NCBI GenBank assembly: GCA_900547955.1
Contig: URIR01000006.1
Coordinates: 1-63,735, forward strand
DNA: 63,735 nucleotides
Direction: 5' to 3'
From: an uncultured Eubacteriales bacterium
GTDB lineage: Bacteria; Bacillota; Clostridia; Christensenellales; QALW01
Each line of letters begins with the position of its first letter. Position 1 is the stretch's first letter. The translations under genes were made by a program, and so were the position numbers. Below, in pieces: positions 16,707-24,241 of the stretch. The notes beneath the pieces are model-generated. The model did no database searches. It worked only from the letters and a program-made list of their open reading frames with translations, and was not told the DNA's origin.

Positions 16707-17480
16707 CTATCTTTTATCCGTCAAAGCGCTGATAAAATCCAGGCGCCTGGCCGTCATTTCCACCCAGGCCGGTTTAAAGCCGCATTTAAGCGCGCAGCGT
16801 ACTGATTTAATATTGGCCCAGGCAGCGCAGTAAAAGGGCGCCTTGCCCAGCGCCAGAATTTCCCTTGCAAGCTGGCTAACCAGCGCCGAAGCTACTCCCC
16901 TACGCCTATACTCAGGCAATACGTCAATCCCAATCTGATACATTTTTTCACAATCCGCCGAAGCGCCGGCCAAGCCTATAAGGCGTCCGCCGTCATACGC
17001 GCCCAACGCCAAAACATCCCTTTCCTTTCTCTCACGGCAAAGCGCATTACTCCATTCATTTATATACAGTTTCTCAAAATCCCCAGGATACAGCAGCTTT
17101 AGCTCATAGCCGCAGGAAAGCCTTTTTAAACTTTGGACATCTGGAAGAAAGTATTCTGCCATAAAGCATACCTTAAGCCCATAGGGAGCCAGTCTATCAT
17201 TAAGCAGGTATATATTAGGGGTTTCAAAGCAATGTGCGGCAGGAAATCCGTTTATATACTGGGATACCATACACGTTAAATCCTCTCGAACCGACGCTAC
17301 GATATTGCCGCCATAGGATACTAAATCGCATTCAAGCGGCCTGGGCAGATATACTCTGGCCCTTTTATCCATTTTAGAAACAACCGTTTTATTTTCAAAA
17401 CTCAAAAAATCCTCAGGCCTGCAGCCGCAGTCGTACGCAGACTGTTCAAGCGCAATTTCCCATATATCATTATTATTCAT
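16707..17480 (-). CDS. GNAT family acetyltransferase, two-domain
   Basis: A 257-aa protein whose C-terminal half is a GNAT domain: the acetyl-CoA binding segment is VLPEYRRRGVASALVSQLA, followed by PFYCAAWANIKSVRCALKCG. The N-terminal 120 residues do not contain the motif and may be a degenerate second acetyltransferase domain. The substrate is unknown. The Shine-Dalgarno is weak. A leader with two mutually exclusive inverted-repeat pairings lies about 80-150 bp upstream. It is a lone gene upstream of an AT-rich gap. Confidence 0.8.
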   Translation of the reverse strand: MNNNDIWEIALEQSAYDCGCRPEDFLSFENKTVVSKMDKRARVYLPRPLECDLVSYGGNIVASVREDLTCMVSQYINGFPAAHCFETPNIYLLNDRLAPYGLKVCFMAEYFLPDVQSLKRLSCGYELKLLYPGDFEKLYINEWSNALCRERKERDVLALGAYDGGRLIGLAGASADCEKMYQIGIDVLPEYRRRGVASALVSQLAREILALGKAPFYCAAWANIKSVRCALKCGFKPAWVEMTARRLDFISALTDKR

Positions 17481-17556
17481 TGCAGTCTTCGTATCCCTTA
17501 TAATTTATAATTTCGGCGTAAAAGTATAACACAGGCCCAAGGCCTAAACGCCCTGC

Positions 17557-17630
17557 AGCGGCAAAGCGTTTGAACTTAACGCCGCCAGTTGTCAGAGGCG
17601 TTAAATTGCCGCTATATAAAAGCTGGCGGC
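17557..17630. other. competing stem-loops upstream of the GNAT gene
   Basis: Three exact 8-bp inverted repeats overlap. AGCGGCAA (17557-17564) pairs with TTGCCGCT (17606-17613) and encloses TTAACGCC (17576-17583) with GGCGTTAA (17597-17604). Alternatively GCCGCCAG (17581-17588) pairs with CTGGCGGC (17623-17630) and excludes the inner stem. Such alternative folding is seen in attenuators and riboswitches. On the minus strand it would lie in the GNAT leader. No clear T-run or promoter was found, so its role is open. Confidence 0.4.
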
Positions 17631-17681
17631 TGCGAACAATTACGCGCCTAAATAAATATTCAATTTATTTATAAAATTCCC

Positions 17682-17709
17682 TTGATATATTCGCAAAAAT
17701 GTGTATAAT
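17682..17709 (+). promoter_or_regulatory. promoter of the tRNA-Val/6S unit
   Basis: TTGATA (17682-17687) and TATAAT (17704-17709) are 16 bp apart, and tRNA-Val begins 14 bp after the -10 box. Confidence 0.75.
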
Positions 17710-17723
17710 ATCTTATGCGAAAG

Positions 17724-17800
17724 GGGATTATAGCTCAGCAGGCTAGAGCGTTACGTTGACATCGTAAAGGTCGTTGGTTCGAGCCCAATTAATCCCACCA
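17724..17800 (+). tRNA. tRNA-Val (anticodon GAC)
   Basis: A complete cloverleaf with a 7-bp acceptor stem GGGATTA/TAATCCC, a D-arm GCTC/GAGC, the anticodon stem TTACG/CGTAA with loop TTGACAT, the T-arm with GGTTCGAGC and an encoded CCA (17798-17800). The anticodon GAC reads GUC and GUU valine codons. It follows its own promoter and precedes the 6S RNA by about 20 bp. Confidence 0.93.
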
Positions 17801-17820
17801 GCATAAGGCCTAACTGGCCT

Positions 17821-18016
17821 TCATTCCTGGAATGTGCGTTGGCTCCTTGTAATAATACCCACAATAACTATTAGGGAGCGTCAAAAAATGCGCCGGAGGA
17901 ATGTCATGCCCCCGTCTGTTACACAGACGCCAGGGGAAGACAAACTGTTCGGTCAGCGCTCCCACCTGTCGCGAGACGGGTGTTAGTTCCTGGGGCAGAC
18001 GGCATTTCGGGATTTT
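17821..18016 (+). ncRNA. ssrS: 6S RNA
   Basis: A non-coding stretch of about 195 nt between tRNA genes. The ends pair as the 6S closing stem: TCCTGGAATG near 17825-17834 with CATTTCGGGA near 18003-18012 forms ten base pairs with wobbles. The 3' end GACGGCATTTCGGGAT closely resembles the E. coli 6S end GGCGGCATCTCGGAGAT, and the 5' start matches too. Inside are hairpins such as CACCTGTC/GACGGGTG. A T-run follows at 18012-18017. 6S RNA imitates an open promoter and sequesters RNA polymerase in stationary phase. The ends are approximate. Confidence 0.8.
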
Positions 18017-18028
18017 TGCAAAATACGC

Positions 18029-18057
18029 TTGACAAAATTCAAGCTGTTTGATATTAT
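18029..18057 (+). promoter_or_regulatory. promoter of tRNA-Gln/tRNA-Glu
   Basis: A perfect TTGACA (18029-18034) and TATTAT (18052-18057) are 17 bp apart. tRNA-Gln starts 38 bp downstream, and the 6S T-run ends just upstream. Confidence 0.8.
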
Positions 18058-18094
18058 ATGCAATGTTTCAGGCGGCTCTTATGCCGCAGCATAT

Positions 18095-18168
18095 TGCGGA
18101 ATAGTGTAACGGTAGCACCTACGACTCTGACTCGTATTGTTAAGGTTCGAATCCTTATTCCGCAGCCA
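18095..18168 (+). tRNA. tRNA-Gln (anticodon CTG)
   Basis: Acceptor stem TGCGGAA/TTCCGCA with a 5' U typical of glutamine tRNAs, anticodon stem TACGA/TCGTA with loop CTCTGAC, T-arm GGTTCGAATCC and an encoded CCA (18166-18168). It reads CAG codons only, so another tRNA-Gln (TTG) must exist elsewhere. Confidence 0.93.
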
Positions 18169-18171
18169 TAT

Positions 18172-18247
18172 GCCTCCATGGTCTAGTGGCCTAGGACGCC
18201 GCCCTCTCACGGCGGTAACAGGGGTTCGAATCCCCTTGGAGGTGCCA
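18172..18247 (+). tRNA. tRNA-Glu (anticodon CTC)
   Basis: Acceptor stem GCCTCCA/TGGAGGT, anticodon stem CCGCC/GGCGG with loop CTCTCAC, T-arm GGTTCGAATCC and an encoded CCA. It reads GAG and starts 3 bp after tRNA-Gln, so the two are one transcript ending at the terminator just downstream. Confidence 0.93.
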
Positions 18248-18256
18248 TTAAAGGAA

Positions 18257-18290
18257 TCTCTTTTGTCTATTAAGGCAAGAGAGTTTTTTC
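18257..18290 (+). terminator. terminator of the tRNA transcript
   Basis: CTCTTTTG (18258-18265) pairs with CAAGAGAG (18276-18283, one wobble), followed by TTTTTT. Confidence 0.7.
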
Positions 18291-18345
18291 TTATCCCAGC
18301 GCAGTATAATTTATTTGAAAATAAGAAATTAAGCGGGTTTTAACT

Positions 18346-18996
18346 ATGCTTGAAAAGATGCGTGATTTTTTTGAAAATAGATTAGACGAATATGACGAAC
18401 ACATGATTAACAATATCGAATCGGCTGCTGAATTCTATTCCTTTACCGCTAAGCTGCTGCCAGCTATTGAAAACAGCCGTATTCTTGATTTAGGATGCGG
18501 CACAGGATTGGAATTAGAAAGATACTATTCGCTTTGCCCCTCGGCAAAGGTGACCGGCATTGATTTATCGCAGGGAATGTTATCTGTCCTTAGAAAAAAG
18601 TTTGCGAATAAAGATATTACTTTAATAGCTGGGTCGTATTTTGACGTGCCGTTTGGCAAGGAAAAATTTGACGCCGCTGTATCAGTAGAGAGTCTGCACC
18701 ATTTTGCAAAAGAAGAAAAGCTCCCACTTTACGCAAAGCTTCGCGCGGCGTTAAAAAACAGTAGTTATTTTATATTGACAGATTACTTTGCCCTGTCTGA
18801 CCAAGAAGAACAGACGCACCGTCAAAATCTGATTGCATTAAAAGCAGAACAAAATATTACCGATAAGGAATTCTATCATTACGACACGCCCCTTACTGTA
18901 GCACACGAAACGGAAGTATTATATAAAGCAGGTTTTTCATCTGTCGAGGTATTGGATAATTGGGGAGCGACCTATACTATAAAAGCAGCTAAATAA
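18346..18996 (+). CDS. class I SAM-dependent methyltransferase
   Basis: A 216-aa methyltransferase with the SAM-binding motif ILDLGCGTGLELERY, the acidic end of strand two (VTGIDLSQGML) and a later FDAAVSVESLHHF segment, as in UbiE/Methyltransf_25 proteins. The methyl acceptor cannot be predicted. Translation probably begins at ATG 18346, but there is no strong Shine-Dalgarno. It stands alone after the tRNA cluster and converges with the pot operon across cloverleaf element D. It is somewhat AT-richer than its neighbours. Confidence 0.85.
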   Translation: MLEKMRDFFENRLDEYDEHMINNIESAAEFYSFTAKLLPAIENSRILDLGCGTGLELERYYSLCPSAKVTGIDLSQGMLSVLRKKFANKDITLIAGSYFDVPFGKEKFDAAVSVESLHHFAKEEKLPLYAKLRAALKNSSYFILTDYFALSDQEEQTHRQNLIALKAEQNITDKEFYHYDTPLTVAHETEVLYKAGFSSVEVLDNWGATYTIKAAK

Positions 18997-19124
18997 ACAG
19001 ACGATTTATTAAACTGATACAGCTAATTATTATTGGAATTTTACGCCCAACCCACCCTATTGGATATCCTTCGCAAAACGCAAAGCCTAGCCCACGCTTA
19101 AGCATTTGGTTTTTTATATTTTAG

Positions 19125-19324
19125 GCGCCGGCTTTCTTTCCTGGCACGAAAGCCCCCATTCAAACGATGGGCGGCGCTTCGGCCCCAAATGGGCCGAAGC
19201 GGTAAAAAGCATGCGGAGAAAGCCGGCTTTCTCCGCATGCTTTTGCCGCTTGATTTGAACAAAGTTCAAATCAAGCGCCGCCCAATTTCCCCTGCGGTTT
19301 TGCCCCAGGAAAAATTGCCGGCGC
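19125..19324. repeat. giant cloverleaf inverted-repeat element D
   Basis: A 200-bp element 26 bp after the potD stop. The outer stem is 19125-19132 with 19317-19324 and 19137-19144 with 19305-19312. The inner stem is 19169-19179 with 19273-19283 (11 bp). Three perfect hairpins lie inside: 19176-19185 with 19191-19200; 19205-19224 with 19225-19244 (20-bp arms, no loop); and 19249-19260 with 19264-19275. The inner stem and the flanking hairpins share a few bases, so they would compete or branch-migrate. The second hairpin shares GCGGAGAAAGC/GCTTTCTCCGC with element C. No coding function is visible. The rest of the 353-bp gap (18997-19124) shows nothing clear. Confidence 0.85.
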
Positions 19325-19349
19325 ATCAACCCCAATATTTTAATCAAAC

Positions 19350-20396
19350 TCAGGAACCCGTGATAACCATCCACATTTCGTCATACTTTTCAGTTAAATC
19401 TCCTAAATCCTGAAACACCTCGCACTTTGCAATATACTCGGCGTCCGGATAAATGCGCTTATCGTTTTTAATCTCATCATCCAGCATATCATAAGCCAGC
19501 TTGTTAGGAGTGCAATAGCCTATTTCATCTACATTGCGCTTAGCTATATCGCCTCTGCACAAAAAATCAATAAAGCTATGAGCCAAATCGGGATTATCAG
19601 AATTCTTAGGAATAACCACGGCGTCATACCATATATTTGTACCGTTCTCGGGCAGCGCATAGGAAAGCGCCTCGTTATCCGCCATAGCAACAACCGCGTC
19701 GCCTGAATATACTACGCCCAGGGTGCCTATTCCGCTGGCCATATCTCTCTTAATATTGTCTACGTCGTAAGCCTTGACTATTCCTCTTGCCTTTTGGTCA
19801 ATAAGCAGCTGCTTAGCCTCCTGCACCTTAGCCTCGTCCCGCTCATTCATGGAATAACCCAGCTTCAATAAAGCTACTCCCAGGCTATCCCTGACGCTGT
19901 CCAGCATATAAACCTCACCCTTATACGCCTCGTCAAACAACACGTCCCAGGAATTTATGTCTCCGCTGACTTTTTCAGTATTATAAAGAATACCTACTGT
20001 TCCCCACATGTAAGGTATGCTGTATTTATTGCCCGGATCATAACTGGCGTCCATATAGGTTGGGTCTAAATTAGCCATATTGGGCAGCTTGGAATGGTCC
20101 AGTTCCATTAGCATATCCTCGTTTATCATCTTTTCAATCATGTAGTCAGAGGGAAAAAGCAAGTCATAATTAATATCTGAATTTTTTACATCAGCATACA
20201 TAGCCTCATTCTCGGTAAAATATTTTACCTCCACCTGACAATTGTATTCAGCCTCAAATTCGTCCAATATGCTTTCATCCATATAATCGCCCCAATTATA
20301 TATATGAAGCACATTCTCATTGCTGCTGCATCCGGTAAACATACATACCGACAGCAGCAAAACCCCCATAATTAAAAGCGCAGCAAATTTTTTCAT
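19350..20396 (-). CDS. potD: spermidine/putrescine-binding lipoprotein PotD
   Basis: The extracellular receptor of a polyamine importer, 348 aa. A lipobox MFTGC places the lipid on Cys23. The mature part has the PotD/PotF opening LHIYNWGDYMDESILDEF and the later LFPSDYMIEKM. The start at 20396 is chosen because AAAGGAG lies 6 nt upstream; the longer frame begins at a TTG before that site. It is the last gene of potABCD, and the transcript then enters cloverleaf element D. Spermidine versus putrescine preference is not clear. Confidence 0.93.
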   Translation of the reverse strand: MKKFAALLIMGVLLLSVCMFTGCSSNENVLHIYNWGDYMDESILDEFEAEYNCQVEVKYFTENEAMYADVKNSDINYDLLFPSDYMIEKMINEDMLMELDHSKLPNMANLDPTYMDASYDPGNKYSIPYMWGTVGILYNTEKVSGDINSWDVLFDEAYKGEVYMLDSVRDSLGVALLKLGYSMNERDEAKVQEAKQLLIDQKARGIVKAYDVDNIKRDMASGIGTLGVVYSGDAVVAMADNEALSYALPENGTNIWYDAVVIPKNSDNPDLAHSFIDFLCRGDIAKRNVDEIGYCTPNKLAYDMLDDEIKNDKRIYPDAEYIAKCEVFQDLGDLTEKYDEMWMVITGS

Positions 20397-20410
20397 TTCT
20401 TTCTCCTTTC

Positions 20411-21190
20411 TCAATACAGCTCAGTTAAATCTGCTCGTTTATTTATAAAGATCATTAAGATCAATATAACTAAAAACATCAAAACGGATAATGCATTCAA
20501 ATATGGCTCTATACCCGTTTTTACACAGGAATAAATGTATGTGGACAGCGTATTATAGGTACCGCCTGTAAAAAAGCTTACGGCAAAATCGTCCAGAGAC
20601 ATGGTAAAAGCCAAAAGCGCTCCCGTTATAATACCCGGACGAATTTGCGGTATTACCACCTTCATAAGCGCCTTAGAGGGAGTAGCACCCATATCCAGCG
20701 CCGCCTCATACAGATGAGGATTCATGGTCTTTAACTTAGGCAGCACAGCCAATACGACGTACGGTATGCAAAAAACAAGATGCGCCAAAAGCAGCGTAAC
20801 GTATCCGCGCCTTATGCCTATAAAAGCAAAGAGCAGCATAAGAGAAATACCCGTCACTATATCCGGATTCATCATGGGAAAATTATTTATAACCGTCATG
20901 GCGCGGCTAGTGCGTTTTTTCATTCCGTAAAAGCCTATTGCGGCGGCTGTGCCTACGACAGTAGATATAGCCGTGGCAAATACCGCTATGCTTACGGTTA
21001 CCCAAAGGGCGTCCATAACATCGCTGCGGCTGAAAAGCTCGGCGTACCATTTTAAAGTAAAGCCCTTGCCCGTTCCCAGCTTACTTTCATCAAACGAAGC
21101 TATAGCAAGAAATATTATAGGAAGATACATAAATGCCAGAACTATAAAAAGATAAAGCAGCTTAGTGCATTTATTCAATTTATGCCGCAT
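20411..21190 (-). CDS. potC: spermidine/putrescine ABC permease PotC
   Basis: One of the two membrane subunits of the polyamine importer, 259 aa with about six membrane segments. The EAA loop that docks on PotA is visible as YEAALDMGATPSKALMKVV. The start ATG 21190 has AAAGGAGG 8 nt upstream. The open frame extends 17 codons further but overlaps potB more. The gene overlaps the potB stop by 11 bp, indicating translational coupling. Confidence 0.93.
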   Translation of the reverse strand: MRHKLNKCTKLLYLFIVLAFMYLPIIFLAIASFDESKLGTGKGFTLKWYAELFSRSDVMDALWVTVSIAVFATAISTVVGTAAAIGFYGMKKRTSRAMTVINNFPMMNPDIVTGISLMLLFAFIGIRRGYVTLLLAHLVFCIPYVVLAVLPKLKTMNPHLYEAALDMGATPSKALMKVVIPQIRPGIITGALLAFTMSLDDFAVSFFTGGTYNTLSTYIYSCVKTGIEPYLNALSVLMFLVILILMIFINKRADLTELY

Positions 21191-22004
21191 TACGCGCACC
21201 TCCTTTGGATGATTTCCCGCCTGCGCGGTCGGATGAATCAAAATAATTCATAATAAGCATGCAAAGCACTATGATAACCATCAGCACAAAAGATATAGCC
21301 GAGCCAAAATTGTATATGCCGCGCTGAAACAGATATTCTATCCTGTCTCCTATCATACGCACCATTCCGCCTCCCAGCATAGAGGAAATTGCAAAAGTCG
21401 AAATAGCGGGCATAAATACCATAGTAATCCCTGAAACAATTCCAGGCACCGACAACGGAAGCACCACGCGCCTGAACACCCCAACAGGGGAAGCTCCTAA
21501 ATCTCCAGCCGCCTCAGTAAGACTTGGATCCATTTTGGTAAGAGCGCTGTACACCGGCAGTATCATAAAAGGAAGATAATTGTATACCATGCCCAGCACC
21601 ACTCCCCCTTCCGTGGCCATAAGTCCCGAAAGGAACGGAACGGTATTCAATATATGCCGTATGGCGTATGTTCTGAGCAAAAAATTCATCCACATAGGCA
21701 TTATAAACATAATAATCAGCAAAGAAGGCAATTTCATTTTTCTGTCCGCGATTATATAGCTTACAGGATAACCTATAGCAAGACAAATAGCCGTACAGAT
21801 AAGAGCAAGCTTTATAGAGCGGACAAATACTTCCACATAATTAAGCTCAGAGTTAATCAAGCGGTCAAAATTAGCCAGAGTGAACGTAAAATCACTACTG
21901 CTGAAATCCGCCGTAAAAGCGCATACCACAACCATAGCCATAGGAACTATTATAAATATCCCCATCCAAACTATGTATGGATAGGCGAAAACCTTTTTAT
22001 TCAT
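21180..22004 (-). CDS. potB: spermidine/putrescine ABC permease PotB
   Basis: The second membrane subunit of the importer, 274 aa, with the EAA loop LTEAAGDLGASPVGVFRRVV and about six membrane segments. The ATG at 22004 has AGGAGG just upstream, inside the end of potA, and the two genes overlap by 8 bp. Longer upstream readings would lie wholly within potA and are rejected. Confidence 0.93.
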   Translation of the reverse strand: MNKKVFAYPYIVWMGIFIIVPMAMVVVCAFTADFSSSDFTFTLANFDRLINSELNYVEVFVRSIKLALICTAICLAIGYPVSYIIADRKMKLPSLLIIMFIMPMWMNFLLRTYAIRHILNTVPFLSGLMATEGGVVLGMVYNYLPFMILPVYSALTKMDPSLTEAAGDLGASPVGVFRRVVLPLSVPGIVSGITMVFMPAISTFAISSMLGGGMVRMIGDRIEYLFQRGIYNFGSAISFVLMVIIVLCMLIMNYFDSSDRAGGKSSKGGARNAA

Positions 22005-23106
22005 CCTCTTCCTCCTGCTCTTCGGGGAATTCCTCTTCATATATTTCATCCGAATACAGGGGAACATCTGATTTTTTCATTATATGTATGTCATAGGGGC
22101 GGATAAAAAGCCCCACATCAGAGCCGGGCGCATACATATTAGTATCCTGCACCATCCATTCGTAATCCCCGCACTGTATCATCATTTCATAATGTACGCC
22201 CTTAAAAATGGTAGAAATTACTTTACCCGAAAGCATCCCCTTATCCGGCTCCACCATATATATATCCTCAGGGCGTACTACCACGTCTACAGGCTCGTTT
22301 TTCCCAAAGCCCTTATCTACGCATTCAAACTCCCTGCCGTTAAAGATTACCCGGCAGTCCTCCAGCATAACGCCGTCTATAATATTGCTCTCGCCGATAA
22401 AATCAGCCACAAACCCGTTTTTTGGCTCATTATAAATCATTTCAGGGGTGCCTATCTGCTGTATTTTCCCCTGAGCCATAACCACTATCGTATCGCTCAT
22501 TGTCAGCGCCTCTTCCTGGTCATGGGTTACATAAATAAAGGTAATGCCTAGCTGCTGCTGCATTTTTTTCAGTTCCAGCTGCATTTCCTTACGCATTTTC
22601 AAATCCAAAGCTCCTAACGGCTCATCCAGCAAAAGCACCTGTGGCCTGTTCACCAGCGCCCGCGCTATAGCTATTCTCTGCTGCTGCCCGCCGCTTAAGC
22701 TGTCAATTTTCCTATGACCATAATTAGGCAGGTCTATAAGCTCAAGCGCCTCATTGACTCTCAGTTCTATCTCCTTAGCGGGTAATTTTTGTATTTTAAG
22801 GCCAAAAGCAATGTTATTATAAACATTCATATTGGGAAACAGCGCATACTTTTGAAAAACCGTATTTACATGGCGCTTATAGGGCGGAAGCTCTGTTATA
22901 TCAGTACCGTTGAAAAACACCTTTCCCTCGGTTGGCTGTTCAAACCCGGCTATTATGCGCAGGGTAGTAGTTTTGCCGCAGCCGCTTGGCCCAAGCAGCG
23001 TTATAAATTCATTCTTGAGAATGTATAGATTGAGATTCTCCAAAACCATATCGCCGTCATAAGACTTGGATATATTCTTAAGTTCTATAAGCTTTAACTG
23101 CTCCAT
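21997..23106 (-). CDS. potA: spermidine/putrescine ABC transporter ATPase PotA
   Basis: The ATP-hydrolysing subunit, 369 aa. It has Walker A GPSGCGKTTT, signature LSGGQQQRIAIA, Walker B VLLLDEPLGALD and a C-terminal TOBE domain that can mediate substrate feedback. The C-terminus is a run of acidic residues (EEEFPEEQEEEDE), partly forced by the overlap with the potB start. It is the first transporter gene after the regulator, 21 bp downstream. Confidence 0.95.
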   Translation of the reverse strand: MEQLKLIELKNISKSYDGDMVLENLNLYILKNEFITLLGPSGCGKTTTLRIIAGFEQPTEGKVFFNGTDITELPPYKRHVNTVFQKYALFPNMNVYNNIAFGLKIQKLPAKEIELRVNEALELIDLPNYGHRKIDSLSGGQQQRIAIARALVNRPQVLLLDEPLGALDLKMRKEMQLELKKMQQQLGITFIYVTHDQEEALTMSDTIVVMAQGKIQQIGTPEMIYNEPKNGFVADFIGESNIIDGVMLEDCRVIFNGREFECVDKGFGKNEPVDVVVRPEDIYMVEPDKGMLSGKVISTIFKGVHYEMMIQCGDYEWMVQDTNMYAPGSDVGLFIRPYDIHIMKKSDVPLYSDEIYEEEFPEEQEEEDE

Positions 23107-23127
23107 TTACACACTATCTCCTAAATT

Positions 23128-23661
23128 TTAAAAGCTAGGCGGCGTAGACACCCATAGCAATAGAGCCGGCGTCTTACCGGAATTCTCAATATAATGCGGC
23201 ATAACGGGCTTAAAATAAAAGCTGTCTCCCTTGCGGCACTTCTTCTGGGAATTGCCCAAATGCAGAATTATTTTACCTGAAAGCACATACCCGAATTCTT
23301 CCCCCTCATGCGGGTCGTCCTCCTCAAGGCTGGCCCCCGGATTTATTGAAACCAAAATGGGCTCCATGCTATTTTTCTGCGCCGATGGCACCAGCCAGGT
23401 TATCGAACCGTTTTCGTCTTCCTTGACCGGATAATCCTGCGGCCCGAAAACAAGCTTTTCCTCAGCGCTCTCGCTGAAAAAATCCTTTAAATTGGTTCCC
23501 AGGCATTCCAGTATATCTATAAGCGTAGCAATACTGGGCGAAGTTAAATCTCTTTCAAGCTGCGAAATAAACCCCTTGGACAGCTCGCACCTGTTAGCCA
23601 GCTCCTCCTGCGTAAGCCTGTGCTGCAGTCTAAGCTGTTTTATCTTTTCTCCTATCTGCAT
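23128..23661 (-). CDS. XRE-cupin regulator of the pot operon
   Basis: A 177-aa regulator with an N-terminal XRE helix-turn-helix (LRLQHRLTQEELANRCELSK, then GFISQLERDLTSPSIATL) and a C-terminal cupin (EGEEFGYVLSGKIILHLG), the plan of PuuR and similar polyamine-linked regulators. The ATG at 23661 has GGAGG 7 nt before it. It heads the potABCD operon, and a 23-bp inverted repeat lies in its leader. Autogenous control in response to polyamines is likely but inferred. Confidence 0.9.
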   Translation of the reverse strand: MQIGEKIKQLRLQHRLTQEELANRCELSKGFISQLERDLTSPSIATLIDILECLGTNLKDFFSESAEEKLVFGPQDYPVKEDENGSITWLVPSAQKNSMEPILVSINPGASLEEDDPHEGEEFGYVLSGKIILHLGNSQKKCRKGDSFYFKPVMPHYIENSGKTPALLLWVSTPPSF

Positions 23662-23683
23662 GACAGCGCCTCCGAATCTCATT

Positions 23684-23706
23684 ATTATAAACTTTGGGTT
23701 TATAAT
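23684..23706. promoter_or_regulatory. inverted repeat, probable operator of the pot operon
   Basis: ATTATAAAC (23684-23692) and GTTTATAAT (23698-23706) are perfect 9-bp inverted arms around 5 bp. The site lies between the -10 box (23730-23735) and the regulator ATG (23661), the right place for a repressor road-block by the XRE-cupin protein encoded just downstream. Confidence 0.65.
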
Positions 23707-23729
23707 TGCTAAACCAACAATCCTGTAAC

Positions 23730-23758
23730 ATTATATTTATACAGCCCCAGCGTGTCAA
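23730..23758 (-). promoter_or_regulatory. promoter of the pot operon
   Basis: On the minus strand, perfect TTGACA (23753-23758) and TATAAT (23730-23735) boxes are 17 bp apart. It drives the regulator and potABCD. The AT-rich stretch from 23759 to 24023 upstream shows no further signal. Confidence 0.85.
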
Positions 23759-24030
23759 TCAAAAATTATATGATTTTTATTGAAAATCGGCCGCTGTTTT
23801 TGTCAGTTAAATATCCCGTACAGACCTGAGATTTAAAAAACGCCCGCATTTCGGCATTTTACGGCATGCCCTAAAGCAGCACGCACAAAATAATTTAAAT
23901 TTTGTTTAGTAATTTCAAGCTAAAAATTTAATATTTATAAACATAGAGCGTTAAATTTATCAGTAAAAATCCGTTGAATTTGAATTAGTATAAACTAACC
24001 GCAAGGCAGCTTATGGCCGCACCAAAAAAA

Positions 24031-24218
24031 GCCCGTCTGTCCTTTAATAAATGCGGAAAAAACTGGAGAACATGGGGGCGGCGCGCGCAATTCCGGCCCC
24101 GTAGGGGCCGGAATTCAGCGAGGGAGCTTATGTGCTCCCTCGCTCAGCCGGCCGGAGGCCGGCCCGCGCGCCGCCCCCCTAAAAAACAATTTCCGCATTT
24201 ATTAAAGGACAGGCGGAC
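24031..24218. repeat. giant cloverleaf inverted-repeat element B
   Basis: A 188-bp element 23 bp after the ispG stop. The outer stem pairs 24031-24059 with 24190-24218 (27 of 29 identical to the reverse complement). The inner stem pairs 24074-24087 with 24165-24178 (14 bp, all G/C). Inside are three perfect hairpins: 24089-24100 with 24104-24115, 24117-24127 with 24134-24144, and 24147-24153 with 24157-24163. On the minus strand the outer stem is followed by seven T residues (24024-24030), so the RNA form could also terminate ispG transcripts. It is far more GC-rich than its surroundings and does not encode a protein. Confidence 0.9.
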
Positions 24219-24241
24219 TTATCCAAATATATTTATACCAT

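Noticed and set aside
15927..18996. An integrative element or prophage at the tRNA cluster
   Set aside because: No integrase, no duplicated tRNA end and no phage genes are visible. Only the AT-rich acetyltransferase hints at transfer.
20397..23682. Longer starts for potD, potC, potB and the pot regulator
   Set aside because: In every case a good Shine-Dalgarno lies before an internal ATG and the extension lacks family similarity.
24031..24218. CRISPR array, attC site or simple REP element as explanation of the cloverleaf
   Set aside because: There are no direct repeats with spacers, no integron core sites, and the five nested arms go beyond a REP/BIME unit.
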